A DNA stretch of 35,970 bases from Acidobacteriota bacterium (lineage in GTDB: Bacteria; Acidobacteriota; Terriglobia; Terriglobales; Acidobacteriaceae), in contig JAJZDM010000031.1 of the NCBI GenBank assembly GCA_021806005.1, positions 1-35,970 of the forward strand, written 5' to 3'. The notes below the pieces were generated by a model. It saw only the letters and a list, made by a program, of their open reading frames with translations, had not been told where the DNA came from and made no database searches. A program made the position numbers and the translations under genes. Below are positions 24,760-32,135 of the stretch, piece by piece. Every line of letters starts with the position of its first letter. Within the stretch, counting starts at the first letter, position 1.

Positions 24760-25418
24760 AAGATCCCATAGCGATCGAAGACGGCGGTGCTGGTTGCACC
24801 CTCCTCGATCTCCCTGCGGACGCGCCGCTCGCCGGCAACCTTGTCTAGAGCTCGCTCAATAACACGCTGTTCAATCTCCTGCGGGATGACCACGACTCCG
24901 TCTCGATCGCCGAAGATCAAGTCGCCCGGCTGCACGAGCACGCCTCCGACCTCAAGGGTGCAGCGGAAGGCGGAGACGACAGAGCGGACTCCTGCGTCCT
25001 GGGCGAAGCTTCCCCGGCTGAAGACCGGCCAATCCTGTTCAAGAACCTTGACGGTGTCACGGTGAAATCCGTCGATCACCGCGCCTGCCGCACCCCTTGT
25101 CCTGGCCGTAGCGGTCATGATCTCTCCCCAGGCGGCACAGTTCATGGTTCCTCCGCCGGCGAGGTAGATCTCGCCGGGTTGAAGCGAATCCAATGCGTCT
25201 GTAAGCAGGCCAAAGGGGCGTGCCTGGGGCCCGGTCACCTCAGAGATCTGGACCGGCATGGCGCGCCCGATCAGCCGATGGTCGTGGCGCAGCGGCTTGA
25301 TCGGCTGGGGGAGGAACTGATGCCACCGGCGCTCAAGATCCAGGATGTCGCCCACCACGGGTGTGAAGAGCTGTTCGCGGATGATTGCAAAGAGTGTGTC
25401 GTCTGACGTGGAACTCAT
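24756..25418 (-). CDS. RraA-like / HMG-aldolase family protein
   Basis: A 220-residue member of the RraA/4-hydroxy-4-methyl-2-oxoglutarate aldolase family, class II pyruvate-type aldolases. The family acid-x20-Arg-Asp motif is intact as Glu99-x20-Arg120-Asp121 (WGE to GFHRD), and [10 protein letters not shown] is also conserved, favouring aldolase chemistry over the RNase-E-inhibitor role of E. coli RraA. It is first in the sugar-acid operon, so it probably splits the 2-keto-3-deoxy or keto-hydroxy acid made by the dehydratase and SDR into pyruvate plus an aldehyde (inference). ATG at 25418 is followed by a family-like start. It is divergent from the LysR gene. Confidence 0.82.
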   Translation of the reverse strand: MSSTSDDTLFAIIREQLFTPVVGDILDLERRWHQFLPQPIKPLRHDHRLIGRAMPVQISEVTGPQARPFGLLTDALDSLQPGEIYLAGGGTMNCAAWGEIMTATARTRGAAGAVIDGFHRDTVKVLEQDWPVFSRGSFAQDAGVRSVVSAFRCTLEVGGVLVQPGDLIFGDRDGVVVIPQEIEQRVIERALDKVAGERRVRREIEEGATSTAVFDRYGIL

Positions 25419-25447
25419 ACCGACGCCACTGTATCACTGCCCCAGGT

Positions 25448-25482
25448 GATTATGACAATGCATAAATTCTGTATCTATAATC
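25448..25482. promoter_or_regulatory. divergent promoter and dyad between lysR and the sugar-acid operon
   Basis: Plus strand: -35 ATGACA (25452-25457), 18-base spacer, -10 TATAAT (25476-25481), only 11 bases before the lysR ATG. Minus strand: CATAAT (25455-25450) with TAGATA 17 bases upstream can serve the rraA-like operon. A GATTAT/ATAATC dyad (25448-25453 and 25477-25482) brackets both, and an inner ATA-N7-TAT dyad lies at 25462-25474. The layout is typical of LysR activation with autorepression. Confidence 0.55.
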
Positions 25483-25492
25483 GTTTTTAACG

Positions 25493-26419
25493 ATGGATCT
25501 GCAGCAGCTCAAGGTGTTTCGAGAGGCGGCGAAGTCAGGAGGGTTCACGCGAGCCAGCGCTGAGCTTCGTCTTTCGCAATCAACCGTCAGCCTGCACATC
25601 AAGCGTCTTGAAGAAGAACTCGGCTGCCCTCTGTTTCTTCGCGCCAGGAAGCGCGTCTACCTGAACGACGCCGGGCGGTTGCTGCTGGAGCATGCGGAGA
25701 GGATCTTCAGCGCCGTGCGCGATGCCGAGATGGCCCTGGGAGAGCTTACCGAGCAGCAGCGCGGCATCATTCGCCTTGGCAGTGGAGCCACTACGCTCAC
25801 CTATCTTCTGCCGCGTATCCTCGGCGCGCAGCAGAAGAGGCATCCAGAGATAGAACTCGTCGTTACCACGGGGTCCAGCGAGATGCTGGCGCTCGCAGTA
25901 CATCAGCAGAAACTGGACATGGCGGTGGTGATGCAGCCGGTGGATCCGTCTCTTTCGATCGAATGGCTGCCTCTCTTTCGCGAAGAGCTGGTGTTTATCG
26001 TAAGCTCCTCCCATCCGATCACGGAGAAGCGGTCGCTTCAGGCTGATGATGTCAAGGACATTCCCTTTATCTCATTTCATGAGGGGACGGCGATGAGATC
26101 TCATGTTGACCGCGAGTTGGAGGCTCTGCAGATCGTTCCGCGGGTCACCATGGAGTTCGAGAACATCGAAGCGATCAAGGCGATGGTCCGCGCCGGACTT
26201 GGCGGCGCCATTCTGCCGGCATGCAGCGTTCAGGGATCCCAGGCTGCTCTGCGAGCGATGAGGTTCCGGGAGCACCGCATGGGAAGAGAGCTCATGCTGG
26301 CGCTGCCAAAATCAGCCTATGTACCGCGATCCATTGCCAACTTCGCCAACCGCCTTGCCAAGGGGCTTACCGGGAAGAATGTTCAGCAACTCCGCGAGTC
26401 GCATCCCGGCGCCTGCTAG
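25493..26419 (+). CDS. LysR family transcriptional regulator
   Basis: A 308-residue LysR-type regulator. The winged helix covers residues 1-60 (MDLQQLKVFREAAKSGGFTRASAELRLSQSTVSLHIKRLEEELGCPLF, shown in part by ASAELRLSQSTVSLHIKRLE). A linker helix and a two-lobed effector domain (about 90-295) follow. No Shine-Dalgarno precedes the ATG and the -10 box is 11 bases away, so the mRNA may be nearly leaderless. It is divergent from the RraA/UxaA/SDR/MFS operon, whose activator it probably is, with a sugar acid or keto-deoxy acid as likely inducer (inference). Confidence 0.92.
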   Translation: MDLQQLKVFREAAKSGGFTRASAELRLSQSTVSLHIKRLEEELGCPLFLRARKRVYLNDAGRLLLEHAERIFSAVRDAEMALGELTEQQRGIIRLGSGATTLTYLLPRILGAQQKRHPEIELVVTTGSSEMLALAVHQQKLDMAVVMQPVDPSLSIEWLPLFREELVFIVSSSHPITEKRSLQADDVKDIPFISFHEGTAMRSHVDRELEALQIVPRVTMEFENIEAIKAMVRAGLGGAILPACSVQGSQAALRAMRFREHRMGRELMLALPKSAYVPRSIANFANRLAKGLTGKNVQQLRESHPGAC

Positions 26420-26498
26420 CCACGCGCACGGCCCGCTGCATGGTGCGGCCCGCGGACGCTCGTGGGATCCCCGGTAGTTTCGCTGAGCCGTTGCAGCT

Positions 26499-26536
26499 CC
26501 AGATGCGTGTCGGGCGCGCATCGGGCACGCATCTGG
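26499..26536. repeat. 11-bp perfect inverted repeat (hairpin)
   Basis: CCAGATGCGTG (26499-26509) and its exact reverse complement CACGCATCTGG (26526-26536), separated by 16 bases. It lies 80 bases after the lysR stop without a T run. It could be a factor-assisted terminator or a leader structure for the cupin operon. Confidence 0.7.
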
Positions 26537-26564
26537 CACGAACTCCAGATTGCGTCGCAGCGGT

Positions 26565-26633
26565 ATCCGTCGATCATTGCAGGTTATCTGAGCTGTGAAG
26601 ATCGATCTCCTGTTTCCCGGCATCCGTCGATCA
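26565..26633. repeat. 12-base direct repeat, two copies
   Basis: ATCCGTCGATCA occurs at 26565-26576 and again at 26622-26633, 57 bases apart, upstream of the cupin gene. The second copy runs into the near-palindrome at 26627-26643. A two-site operator is possible. Confidence 0.6.
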
Positions 26634-26643
26634 AATTGTTCGA
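26627..26643. promoter_or_regulatory. 17-base near-palindromic candidate operator
   Basis: TCGATCAA-A-TTGTTCGA has 8-base arms matching at 7 of 8 positions around a central A. It sits about 85 bases before the cupin ATG. The regulator is unknown; LysR next door or an outside factor could bind. Confidence 0.45.
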
Positions 26644-26726
26644 TTAAACAGATGAACATCCGCGAATCCGAGGTGGTAGAGTGACGAACGAAAGAGAAAC
26701 TGTTCCTGATAACGGAGACGAGATTG

Positions 26727-27155
26727 ATGTACGCAAAGTCATTCAGTGAAGGGGAGCCATTTCGCTGCGCCGGAAACGAGTTCGTGATGTTGTTGCCGCG
26801 GGACAACACGGGCGCGTGTGAGGCCGTGCTGCAGATGGTTCGCCCCGGAGGGACTACGCCCTCCAACAGTCATGAGACGTTTATGCAGATCTACCTGATA
26901 TGGAGCGGGGAAGCGGAGATCTTCATTGGATCGGAGTCTCAGCGAGTGACGGCTCCAGCCATCGCTTTTGTGCCTCCGCGCACCGAGCACTGGGTGACCA
27001 ATCTCCTGGCGGATCGCGAGCTGCATTACCTCTACATCAGCGTGTGGCCCAGTGGAATTCCGCAGGAGGAGTCCGAGGGGGGATGGAAAGAGGTTTACGC
27101 AAAGATTATTGACAGTTATGCCAGCCGGGGCTATCCGGCGGAGATCAAGCAGTAG
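26727..27155 (+). CDS. cupin-domain protein
   Basis: A 142-residue single-domain cupin. Motif 1 is PGGTTPSNSHETFMQIYLIWSGEAEI, with one His and a Gln where the usual metal-binding Glu stands. Motif 2 is PAIAFVPPRTEHWVTN, with the expected Pro and His. The metal site may therefore be altered, and enzyme, isomerase or sensor roles are all possible. It is larger than KdgF-type pectin cupins and not clearly one of them. ATG 26727 is preferred over a TTG one codon earlier; GGAGACGAG lies upstream. It ends 15 bases before the enolase-superfamily gene, so they are probably co-transcribed. Confidence 0.8.
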   Translation: MYAKSFSEGEPFRCAGNEFVMLLPRDNTGACEAVLQMVRPGGTTPSNSHETFMQIYLIWSGEAEIFIGSESQRVTAPAIAFVPPRTEHWVTNLLADRELHYLYISVWPSGIPQEESEGGWKEVYAKIIDSYASRGYPAEIKQ

Positions 27156-27170
27156 CCGGGGAGTTGTTCT

Positions 27171-28277
27171 GTGAAGATCAGCGATATCGCAATCAGTGTG
27201 ATCGCCAATCCGTACTCGGAGATGGTGACCTCAGGCGTCAAGGGCGGCAAGGCTTCACACGATGTCGTCTTTCTTCAGATCAAAACGGACGAGGGGATTG
27301 AAGGCCATGCCTTCGCATGGGGCGGCCGCAGCGGCCTGGCCACCGCTCATCTGATCGCCAGTATCATTCGACCGTTGCTCATCGGCCAGGACCCACTGGA
27401 TCGCGAACGGCTCTGGCAGGAGGTTCGACGGATGGACCGGTGGTGGGGGTTCCTGCCCATCTACGCCCACGGACCCGTCGATGTGGCACTGTGGGATATC
27501 GGCGCCAAGGCCGCCGGAGTTCCGCTCTACCGCTTCCTCGGCGCCTATCGGACGAAGCTGCCTGCCTACGCAAGCTCCCTGATTTTGCCCACGGCGCAGA
27601 GCTTTGTGGAGCAGGCGAAGCAGTATCGAGCGAAGGGCTTTACGGCTTACAAGATTCATCCGTGGGGAGAGCCCGTGCGCGACGTGGAGGCCTACCGTGC
27701 ACTGCGTTCGGAACTGGGCGGCGACTTCGTGCTGATGTCGGATCCTGTGGCGGGATACAACCAGCAACAGGCGTTACGCATTGGGCGAGAGTTGGAGAGG
27801 CTGAACTATTACTGGTTTGAAGAACCACTCTCGGACTACGACCTGTACGGCTATCAGGAGCTGTGCCGCGCGCTGGAGATTCCCATCGCCGGAGTGGAGT
27901 CCACCCCCGGCGGTCTCTTCGGCACAACTCAGTATCTTACGCAGCGCGCCGTCGATATCGTGCGCAGCGATGTTTCCTGGAAGGGCGGGGTAACCGGGTT
28001 GATGAAGACCGCGGCGCTATGTGAGGCCTTCGGTGTGAACTGCGAGATTCACACGACGACCAACGCACTGTTGGACATCGCGAATCTGCATGTGAGTTGC
28101 GCGATTCGGAACTGCGAATATTTTGAGATCCTCATTCCGCAGGAGCCGTTCAGCTTCGGGGTCAGGAATCCGATTCGGATCGACTCGGAGGGGTACGTCA
28201 GCGCACCCGAAGGCATCGGCCTGGGCGCTGAGATCGACTTCGATCTTCTGGATAACCACATGCTCTGCCGCATATAG
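27171..28277 (+). CDS. enolase-superfamily sugar-acid dehydratase (mandelate racemase/muconate lactonizing family)
   Basis: A 368-residue enzyme with an N-terminal capping domain (1-125) and a (beta/alpha)7-beta barrel. Visible catalytic groups are Lys161-Ile-His163 at the end of strand 2 (KxH where mandelate-racemase types have KxK), metal ligands Asp191, Glu217 or Glu218 in WFEEPL, and Glu243 in GVES, then Asp267 and His294 as the His/Asp dyad (CEIHTTTN). This predicts Mg-dependent abstraction of the alpha proton of an aldonate and loss of water to a 2-keto-3-deoxy acid. Substrate unknown; the next gene is a RhaT-like permease. The start is GTG 27171, 15 bases after the cupin stop. Confidence 0.87.
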   Translation: MKISDIAISVIANPYSEMVTSGVKGGKASHDVVFLQIKTDEGIEGHAFAWGGRSGLATAHLIASIIRPLLIGQDPLDRERLWQEVRRMDRWWGFLPIYAHGPVDVALWDIGAKAAGVPLYRFLGAYRTKLPAYASSLILPTAQSFVEQAKQYRAKGFTAYKIHPWGEPVRDVEAYRALRSELGGDFVLMSDPVAGYNQQQALRIGRELERLNYYWFEEPLSDYDLYGYQELCRALEIPIAGVESTPGGLFGTTQYLTQRAVDIVRSDVSWKGGVTGLMKTAALCEAFGVNCEIHTTTNALLDIANLHVSCAIRNCEYFEILIPQEPFSFGVRNPIRIDSEGYVSAPEGIGLGAEIDFDLLDNHMLCRI

Positions 28278-28614
28278 GGAGGCTGCATCGGGTCTGCCCC
28301 CTCGGTCTGATGGAGGTGTCTGGTCGTCCAGGGAGAGCTTCGCCGCAGACGAGCAGCTCGGCCTGCCTGGGGATGGATGACCGGGGTAGGGGTGCGGCAG
28401 TAGGAGCCGAGCCGTGATTGCCGGAGATCCAGTCGAGAATATATTTACTATACGAAACTGGAGGCAGCAGGGTATGATTACCTTCGCATCAGCCGTTTGA
28501 ACTGTGCAGGGCGGACTGGAACGGGCCGTCAGCAGGGAACTCCTGAATTCGAAAGGAGGATTGCGTTCTGACAGACGCAGGGCTGGACGTGTGTGCGGAG
28601 CGAAAGGAAGAAGA
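28278..28614 (+). other. gene-free leader of the rhaT-like gene
   Basis: About 337 bases without a supported gene. An AT-rich patch around 28437-28464 stands out from the GC-rich surroundings and includes the promoter candidate listed next. An AAAGGAGG at 28553-28560 has a TTG too close behind it to be its start. Confidence 0.55.
28418..28445 (+). promoter_or_regulatory. candidate promoter of the rhaT-like gene
   Basis: -35 TTGCCG (28418-28423), 16-base spacer, -10 TATATT (28440-28445), inside the only AT-rich patch of this gap. It would give a leader of about 160 bases before the rhaT-like ATG. Confidence 0.4.
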
Positions 28615-29646
28615 ATGTCTACGGCCCTTACAGGAATCGGATGGCACATGGTGGGCGCGGCCGCGGCGGCGTCCTTTTATGCGCCCATCGAAAAGGTGAA
28701 GCGGTGGTCCTGGGAGACCACCTGGGTGGTTGCCGGCATCTTCTCCTGGATCCTGCTCCCGCTTCTGGTTAGCCGGATGCTGCTTGCGGATATTTTCAAC
28801 TTTTACTCGAGCATCCCCGGCCATGTGCTGATTCTTACCTTCCTCTTCGGCTGCATGTGGGGAGTTGGGAACGTGAACTACGGGCTGACGATGCGCTATC
28901 TCGGCATGTCGCTGGGGATTGGTGTGGCCATCGGCGTCACGCTGGTGGTGGGCACCCTGATTCCGCCGATCGTGCATGGACGGCTGGGATACCTCTTTGC
29001 CAGCCGCGCGGGTCATTTCACCATCGCGGGCATCGGTCTTGCGCTGCTCGGTATCGCAGTGGTCTCCTGGGCGGGTCATCAGAAAGAACAGAAGATGGGG
29101 ATCCGGGCGGAAGAGTTCAATCTCAGGAAGGGTCTTCTGCTGGCCGTTCTCTGCGGCATTTTTTCTTCAGGTATGTCGTTTGCCATCGACGCCGCACGGC
29201 CCATGGCCGCAGCGGCAGAACACGCGGGCGTGAGGCCGCTGTACGCGGCGCTGCCCAGCTATGTGATCATTATGGGCGGAGGTGCGCTGGTCAACTTTGG
29301 CTACTGCTTCTTCCGACTTGCCTTTCGTAGAGAGCTTTCGCTACGCCGCGATCTGGCCGAGCCGCAGCGCATTCTGCTGCGCAACGGAGGCATGGCAGCC
29401 TGCGGCGGCATCATGTGGTATCTCCAGTTTTTCTTCTACGCCTGGGGTGAGGCGAGTATCCCGGTTCATCTGGCCTTTATCAACTGGATGCTGCATATGA
29501 GCCTGTATGTGCTCTTCGGAGGAATGATCGGGCTGGCGCTGGGCGAGTGGCGGGAGGCGCAAGGCCGACCTGTGCGTCTGCTCTGGGTGGGTATGATGAT
29601 TATCATCCTTGCGGCGAATCTGGTGGGGCTGGGCGCTGCGTCCTGA
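28615..29646 (+). CDS. rhaT: L-rhamnose/proton symporter RhaT family permease
   Basis: A 343-residue membrane protein with about ten membrane segments. The RhaT-family start GIGWHMVGAAAAASFYAPIEKVKRWSWETTWVVAGIFSW is present, with GMWGVGNVNYGLTMRYLGMSLGIGVAIG-like core motifs. It is of RhaT length. ATG 28615 has an AAGGAAGAAG ribosome site; a TTG eighteen codons earlier is in frame but only one base after AAAGGAGG and is rejected. Rhamnose itself may be the substrate, but no rhaB, rhaA or rhaD is in the window, and relatives in sugar-acid clusters may carry other 6-deoxy or keto sugars. Confidence 0.87.
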   Translation: MSTALTGIGWHMVGAAAAASFYAPIEKVKRWSWETTWVVAGIFSWILLPLLVSRMLLADIFNFYSSIPGHVLILTFLFGCMWGVGNVNYGLTMRYLGMSLGIGVAIGVTLVVGTLIPPIVHGRLGYLFASRAGHFTIAGIGLALLGIAVVSWAGHQKEQKMGIRAEEFNLRKGLLLAVLCGIFSSGMSFAIDAARPMAAAAEHAGVRPLYAALPSYVIIMGGGALVNFGYCFFRLAFRRELSLRRDLAEPQRILLRNGGMAACGGIMWYLQFFFYAWGEASIPVHLAFINWMLHMSLYVLFGGMIGLALGEWREAQGRPVRLLWVGMMIIILAANLVGLGAAS

Positions 29647-29722
29647 GAGTGGATGCAGTCGGGCGCTCTGCGGCGGGATGATGACTCGTTGCGGCGGTCA
29701 CACCCGGATCACCTTGAAGCCA

Positions 29723-29738
29723 GCCTCCGCGAGGAGGC
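29723..29738. terminator. possible hairpin between convergent genes
   Basis: GCCTCC / GGAGGC stem with loop GCGA in the 95-base gap between the rhaT-like stop and the convergent SDR stop. There is no T run, so an intrinsic terminator role is uncertain. Confidence 0.35.
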
Positions 29739-29741
29739 GCA

Positions 29742-30524
29742 TCAGCGGACGGCCAGGCCTGCCAGCAGCCCTCCATCCACGAGAAAATCGCTGCCGGTGC
29801 AGAACCCGGCTTTGTCAGACACCAGAAATGCGGCCAGCTCAGCCACCTCCTCCGGTGTTCCGATCCTGCCCAGCGGGTGTGCGGCGCCGAAGCGGGCGAA
29901 GACCTGCTCCAGCGGAACTTCCGGCGAAAAGTGTTCGGCAGAGGTGGCGAGCATCGGTGTTCTGATCGAACCGGGGCTGATGGAGTTCACCGTAATGTGG
30001 TCGTTGGCATGATCGAGTGCGAGAGCCCGGGTCAGGCTCAGGATGGCTCCCTTGGAGGTGGCGTAAGCCGCGACTCCCGATTGGCAGGCATAGCCCTGCA
30101 CGGAGGCGAGATTGACGATTCTGCCGCCTCCCCGCTTCTTCATCTCGGGAATCACCCCTCGCGCCATCAGGTAGATGCTGCCGACGTTCACGCTCATGCA
30201 GCGGTCCCACGTTGCCGGATCCGTCTCCAGTACGGAACCGAAGGGGTGAATTGCAGCGGCGTTGATGAGGATGTCGATGCCGCCGAGTTCGCGGACCGCA
30301 AGATCGACGAAGCTCTGCACCGAATGTGGGTCGGATACGTCGGCAGCTTCTGCACGCAGCGGCAGATCGCGGCGCTCCGCCTCCGCATTCAGTGCATGGT
30401 TGGCCGATACATCGATGCCGCAGGCAAGGACGCGTGCGCCGCCCTCAGCCAGACGCAGAGCGATCGCCCGGCCAATTCCTGTCGTGCCGGTTATAACTGC
30501 TGCTTTTCCTTCAAACTCTCGCAT
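29742..30524 (-). CDS. short-chain dehydrogenase next to uxuA (candidate D-mannonate oxidoreductase)
   Basis: A 260-residue classical SDR. TGTTGIG is at 12-18, NAAA at 88-91 (variant of NNAG), with Ser141, Tyr154 and Lys158 (YATSK). ATG 30524 has AAGGAG 8 bases upstream; the longer frame is rejected. It starts 14 bases after the mannonate dehydratase stop, so the two are co-transcribed. In Bacillus subtilis the fructuronate reductase paired with UxuA is an SDR, so this gene may reduce fructuronate to mannonate. A sugar dehydrogenase role (for example on rhamnose) is an alternative. Confidence 0.85.
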   Translation of the reverse strand: MREFEGKAAVITGTTGIGRAIALRLAEGGARVLACGIDVSANHALNAEAERRDLPLRAEAADVSDPHSVQSFVDLAVRELGGIDILINAAAIHPFGSVLETDPATWDRCMSVNVGSIYLMARGVIPEMKKRGGGRIVNLASVQGYACQSGVAAYATSKGAILSLTRALALDHANDHITVNSISPGSIRTPMLATSAEHFSPEVPLEQVFARFGAAHPLGRIGTPEEVAELAAFLVSDKAGFCTGSDFLVDGGLLAGLAVR

Positions 30525-30538
30525 CTTGAATCTCCTTC

Positions 30539-31735
30539 TCACGCCACAGGACGCAACTCCGGGAAAGCAGACTGCAGTCCGCGAATGGCGCCGCGCAACT
30601 CCGCCAGCCCTTTGAGCCGGCCCACAAAGGAGTAGCCGGCGTTACCCGGTCTCCCAATCTCATCGCCCAGCAGGTGGCCGTGATCGGGTCGCATCGGGAT
30701 CTCCCAGTCAGCCTGCCCGGCGCGCGCGCGGCGGCATTCTTCTTCCAGCATGGTACGGATCACGCCGAGCATGTCAGAGCTGCCCGAGAGGTGTTCGGAC
30801 TCATAGAACGATCCGTCCTCCTGGCGCTGAACCTGGCGCAGGTGCAGAAAGTGAATGCGCGAAGCGAACTCCTGGGCCATGGCCACAAGGTCATTGTCTG
30901 CCCGCGACCCCAGGGAGCCCACGCAGAACGTCAATCCACTTGCCGGCGAGTTGTATCCATTGAGGATGCAGCGCAGATCCTGTGCCGTGGAGACGATGCG
31001 CGGCAGCCCATACAGCGGCCACGGCGGATCGTCCGGATGGATGGCGAGCCGAATCCCCAACTCCTGCGCTACGGGACCCACGTCATGCAGAAAGCTCAGT
31101 AGATTTCCTCGCAGGTCTTCCGCTGTTACGCCATCGAACCGGGCGATGGCCGTGCGCAGGGACTCCCGATCGTAGGACGATTCAGAGGCCGAAAGGCCGG
31201 CGATCAGCGTGCGCTCCAGCCGGTCGATGGAGTCTGGACGCATGCTCTCGAAGCGCCTGCGTGCAGCAGCAAGGAACTCGCCCGAGTAGCCGTCTTCCGC
31301 GCCACGGCGCTGCAGGATGAACAGATCGTAGGCGGCAAAGTCCAGCGCATCGAAGCGTACCGCGTAACCGGTGGAGGGTAGCCGAAAGGCGATGTCCGTG
31401 CGCACCCAGTCGACCACCGGCATGAAGTTGTAGCAGAGGGTCTTCACGCCGGCCTTCGCAATCGCCGCCAAGGAGTCGATCCAGGCGTCGATGTAGCGCC
31501 GGCACGGGCCGGTGCGCAACTTGATGGAGGTGTGCATCGGGATGCTCTCGACGACCGACCATTCCATACCGGCGGCGGTGATCTGATCCCGCCGCTTCAG
31601 TACCTCATCCACAGGCCATGCCTCACCCTGGTACAAGTGGTGCAGTGCGCTGACGATACCTGTTGCTCCCGCCTGGGAGGCGTACGGCAGCGGAACCGGA
31701 TCTTCCGGGCCGAACCAACGCCAGGTCTGTTTCAT
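30539..31735 (-). CDS. uxuA: mannonate dehydratase UxuA
   Basis: A 398-residue UxuA-family TIM-barrel enzyme that dehydrates D-mannonate to 2-keto-3-deoxy-D-gluconate in glucuronate breakdown. Hallmarks include the start MKQTWRWFGPEDPVPL, QAGATGIVSALHH, CYNFMPVVDWVRTD, HPDDPPWPLYGLPRIV, CVGSLGSRADND, HFLHLRQVQR and RPDHGHLLGDE. These include the metal-binding His, Cys, Asp and His residues. GGAGGAG lies just upstream of ATG 31735. No 2-keto-3-deoxygluconate kinase or KDPG aldolase is found in the window, so the product must be handled elsewhere or by the RraA-like aldolase. Confidence 0.93.
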   Translation of the reverse strand: MKQTWRWFGPEDPVPLPYASQAGATGIVSALHHLYQGEAWPVDEVLKRRDQITAAGMEWSVVESIPMHTSIKLRTGPCRRYIDAWIDSLAAIAKAGVKTLCYNFMPVVDWVRTDIAFRLPSTGYAVRFDALDFAAYDLFILQRRGAEDGYSGEFLAAARRRFESMRPDSIDRLERTLIAGLSASESSYDRESLRTAIARFDGVTAEDLRGNLLSFLHDVGPVAQELGIRLAIHPDDPPWPLYGLPRIVSTAQDLRCILNGYNSPASGLTFCVGSLGSRADNDLVAMAQEFASRIHFLHLRQVQRQEDGSFYESEHLSGSSDMLGVIRTMLEEECRRARAGQADWEIPMRPDHGHLLGDEIGRPGNAGYSFVGRLKGLAELRGAIRGLQSAFPELRPVA

Positions 31736-31841
31736 AGCTCCTCCGATGCGCGCAGGCGACGTGATGAGACGCCTTAAGAACGTTCAAGAGATGTTAGACC
31801 GTTACTCCGTCTGTTCGCGAACGCCGTTTCGCAGTCGGTCA

Positions 31842-32135
31842 TCACACCCTCTGACCCTTCGCTTGCGCGTCCAGCAGGGCAGGCTGCGCTCCCGGCTTCC
31901 TGAGCCAGATGCTAACGGTGTTCGCCACCAGGAGTCCGCCATCCTGCTCGAGGCAAAACCCCTCCACCTCGAATCCCTCGCTCAGCGTCTGGTGGCGCCG
32001 CCTTCGCCAGTTGTATCGGAAGAAGCGGTGGCCTGCGATACCCGTCCAGTAAAGGGATTGGCTGCAATCATCCCAGAGCGGGCCTTCTCCGTAGAGATTG
32101 CCGTCGTTGGCAACGACTTCAAGTTGGGGCTGCAT
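31842..32135 (-). pseudogene. truncated SMP-30/gluconolactonase-like gene (N-terminal third)
   Basis: The frame encodes 97 residues matching the first blades of the SMP-30/regucalcin/LRE beta-propeller (NLYGEGPLWDDCSQSLYWTGIAGHRFFRYNW, shown in part as GEGPLWDDCSQSLYW, then EVEGFCLEQDGGLLVANT). Family members are about 290 residues. The stop comes just where the conserved NDxxxDxxGR motif should begin. Directly after it another frame reads TDCETAFANR, which resembles that motif, so a frameshift followed by loss of the remainder is likely. Only 106 bases separate its stop from uxuA. An intact gene would have supplied a sugar-lactonase for this cluster. Confidence 0.65.

Larger units (their letters stand above)
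26420..26726 (+). other. gene-free, structured leader between lysR and the cupin gene
   Basis: About 307 bases with no supported gene. It holds an 11-bp hairpin (26499-26536), a 12-base direct repeat and a 17-base near-palindrome, each listed separately. A weak TGAACA/TAGAGT pair further on could be the cupin promoter. The layout suggests regulation of the cupin-dehydratase unit. Confidence 0.6.

Noticed and set aside
26312-26866. Minus-strand frame across the lysR end and cupin start
   Set aside because: It overlaps two supported genes and a structured gap, with no family character.
28561-28614. TTG 28561 as the rhaT-like start, after AAAGGAGG
   Set aside because: Only one base separates the ribosome site from TTG, and the added residues are basic and not part of the family; ATG 28615 has a usable site.
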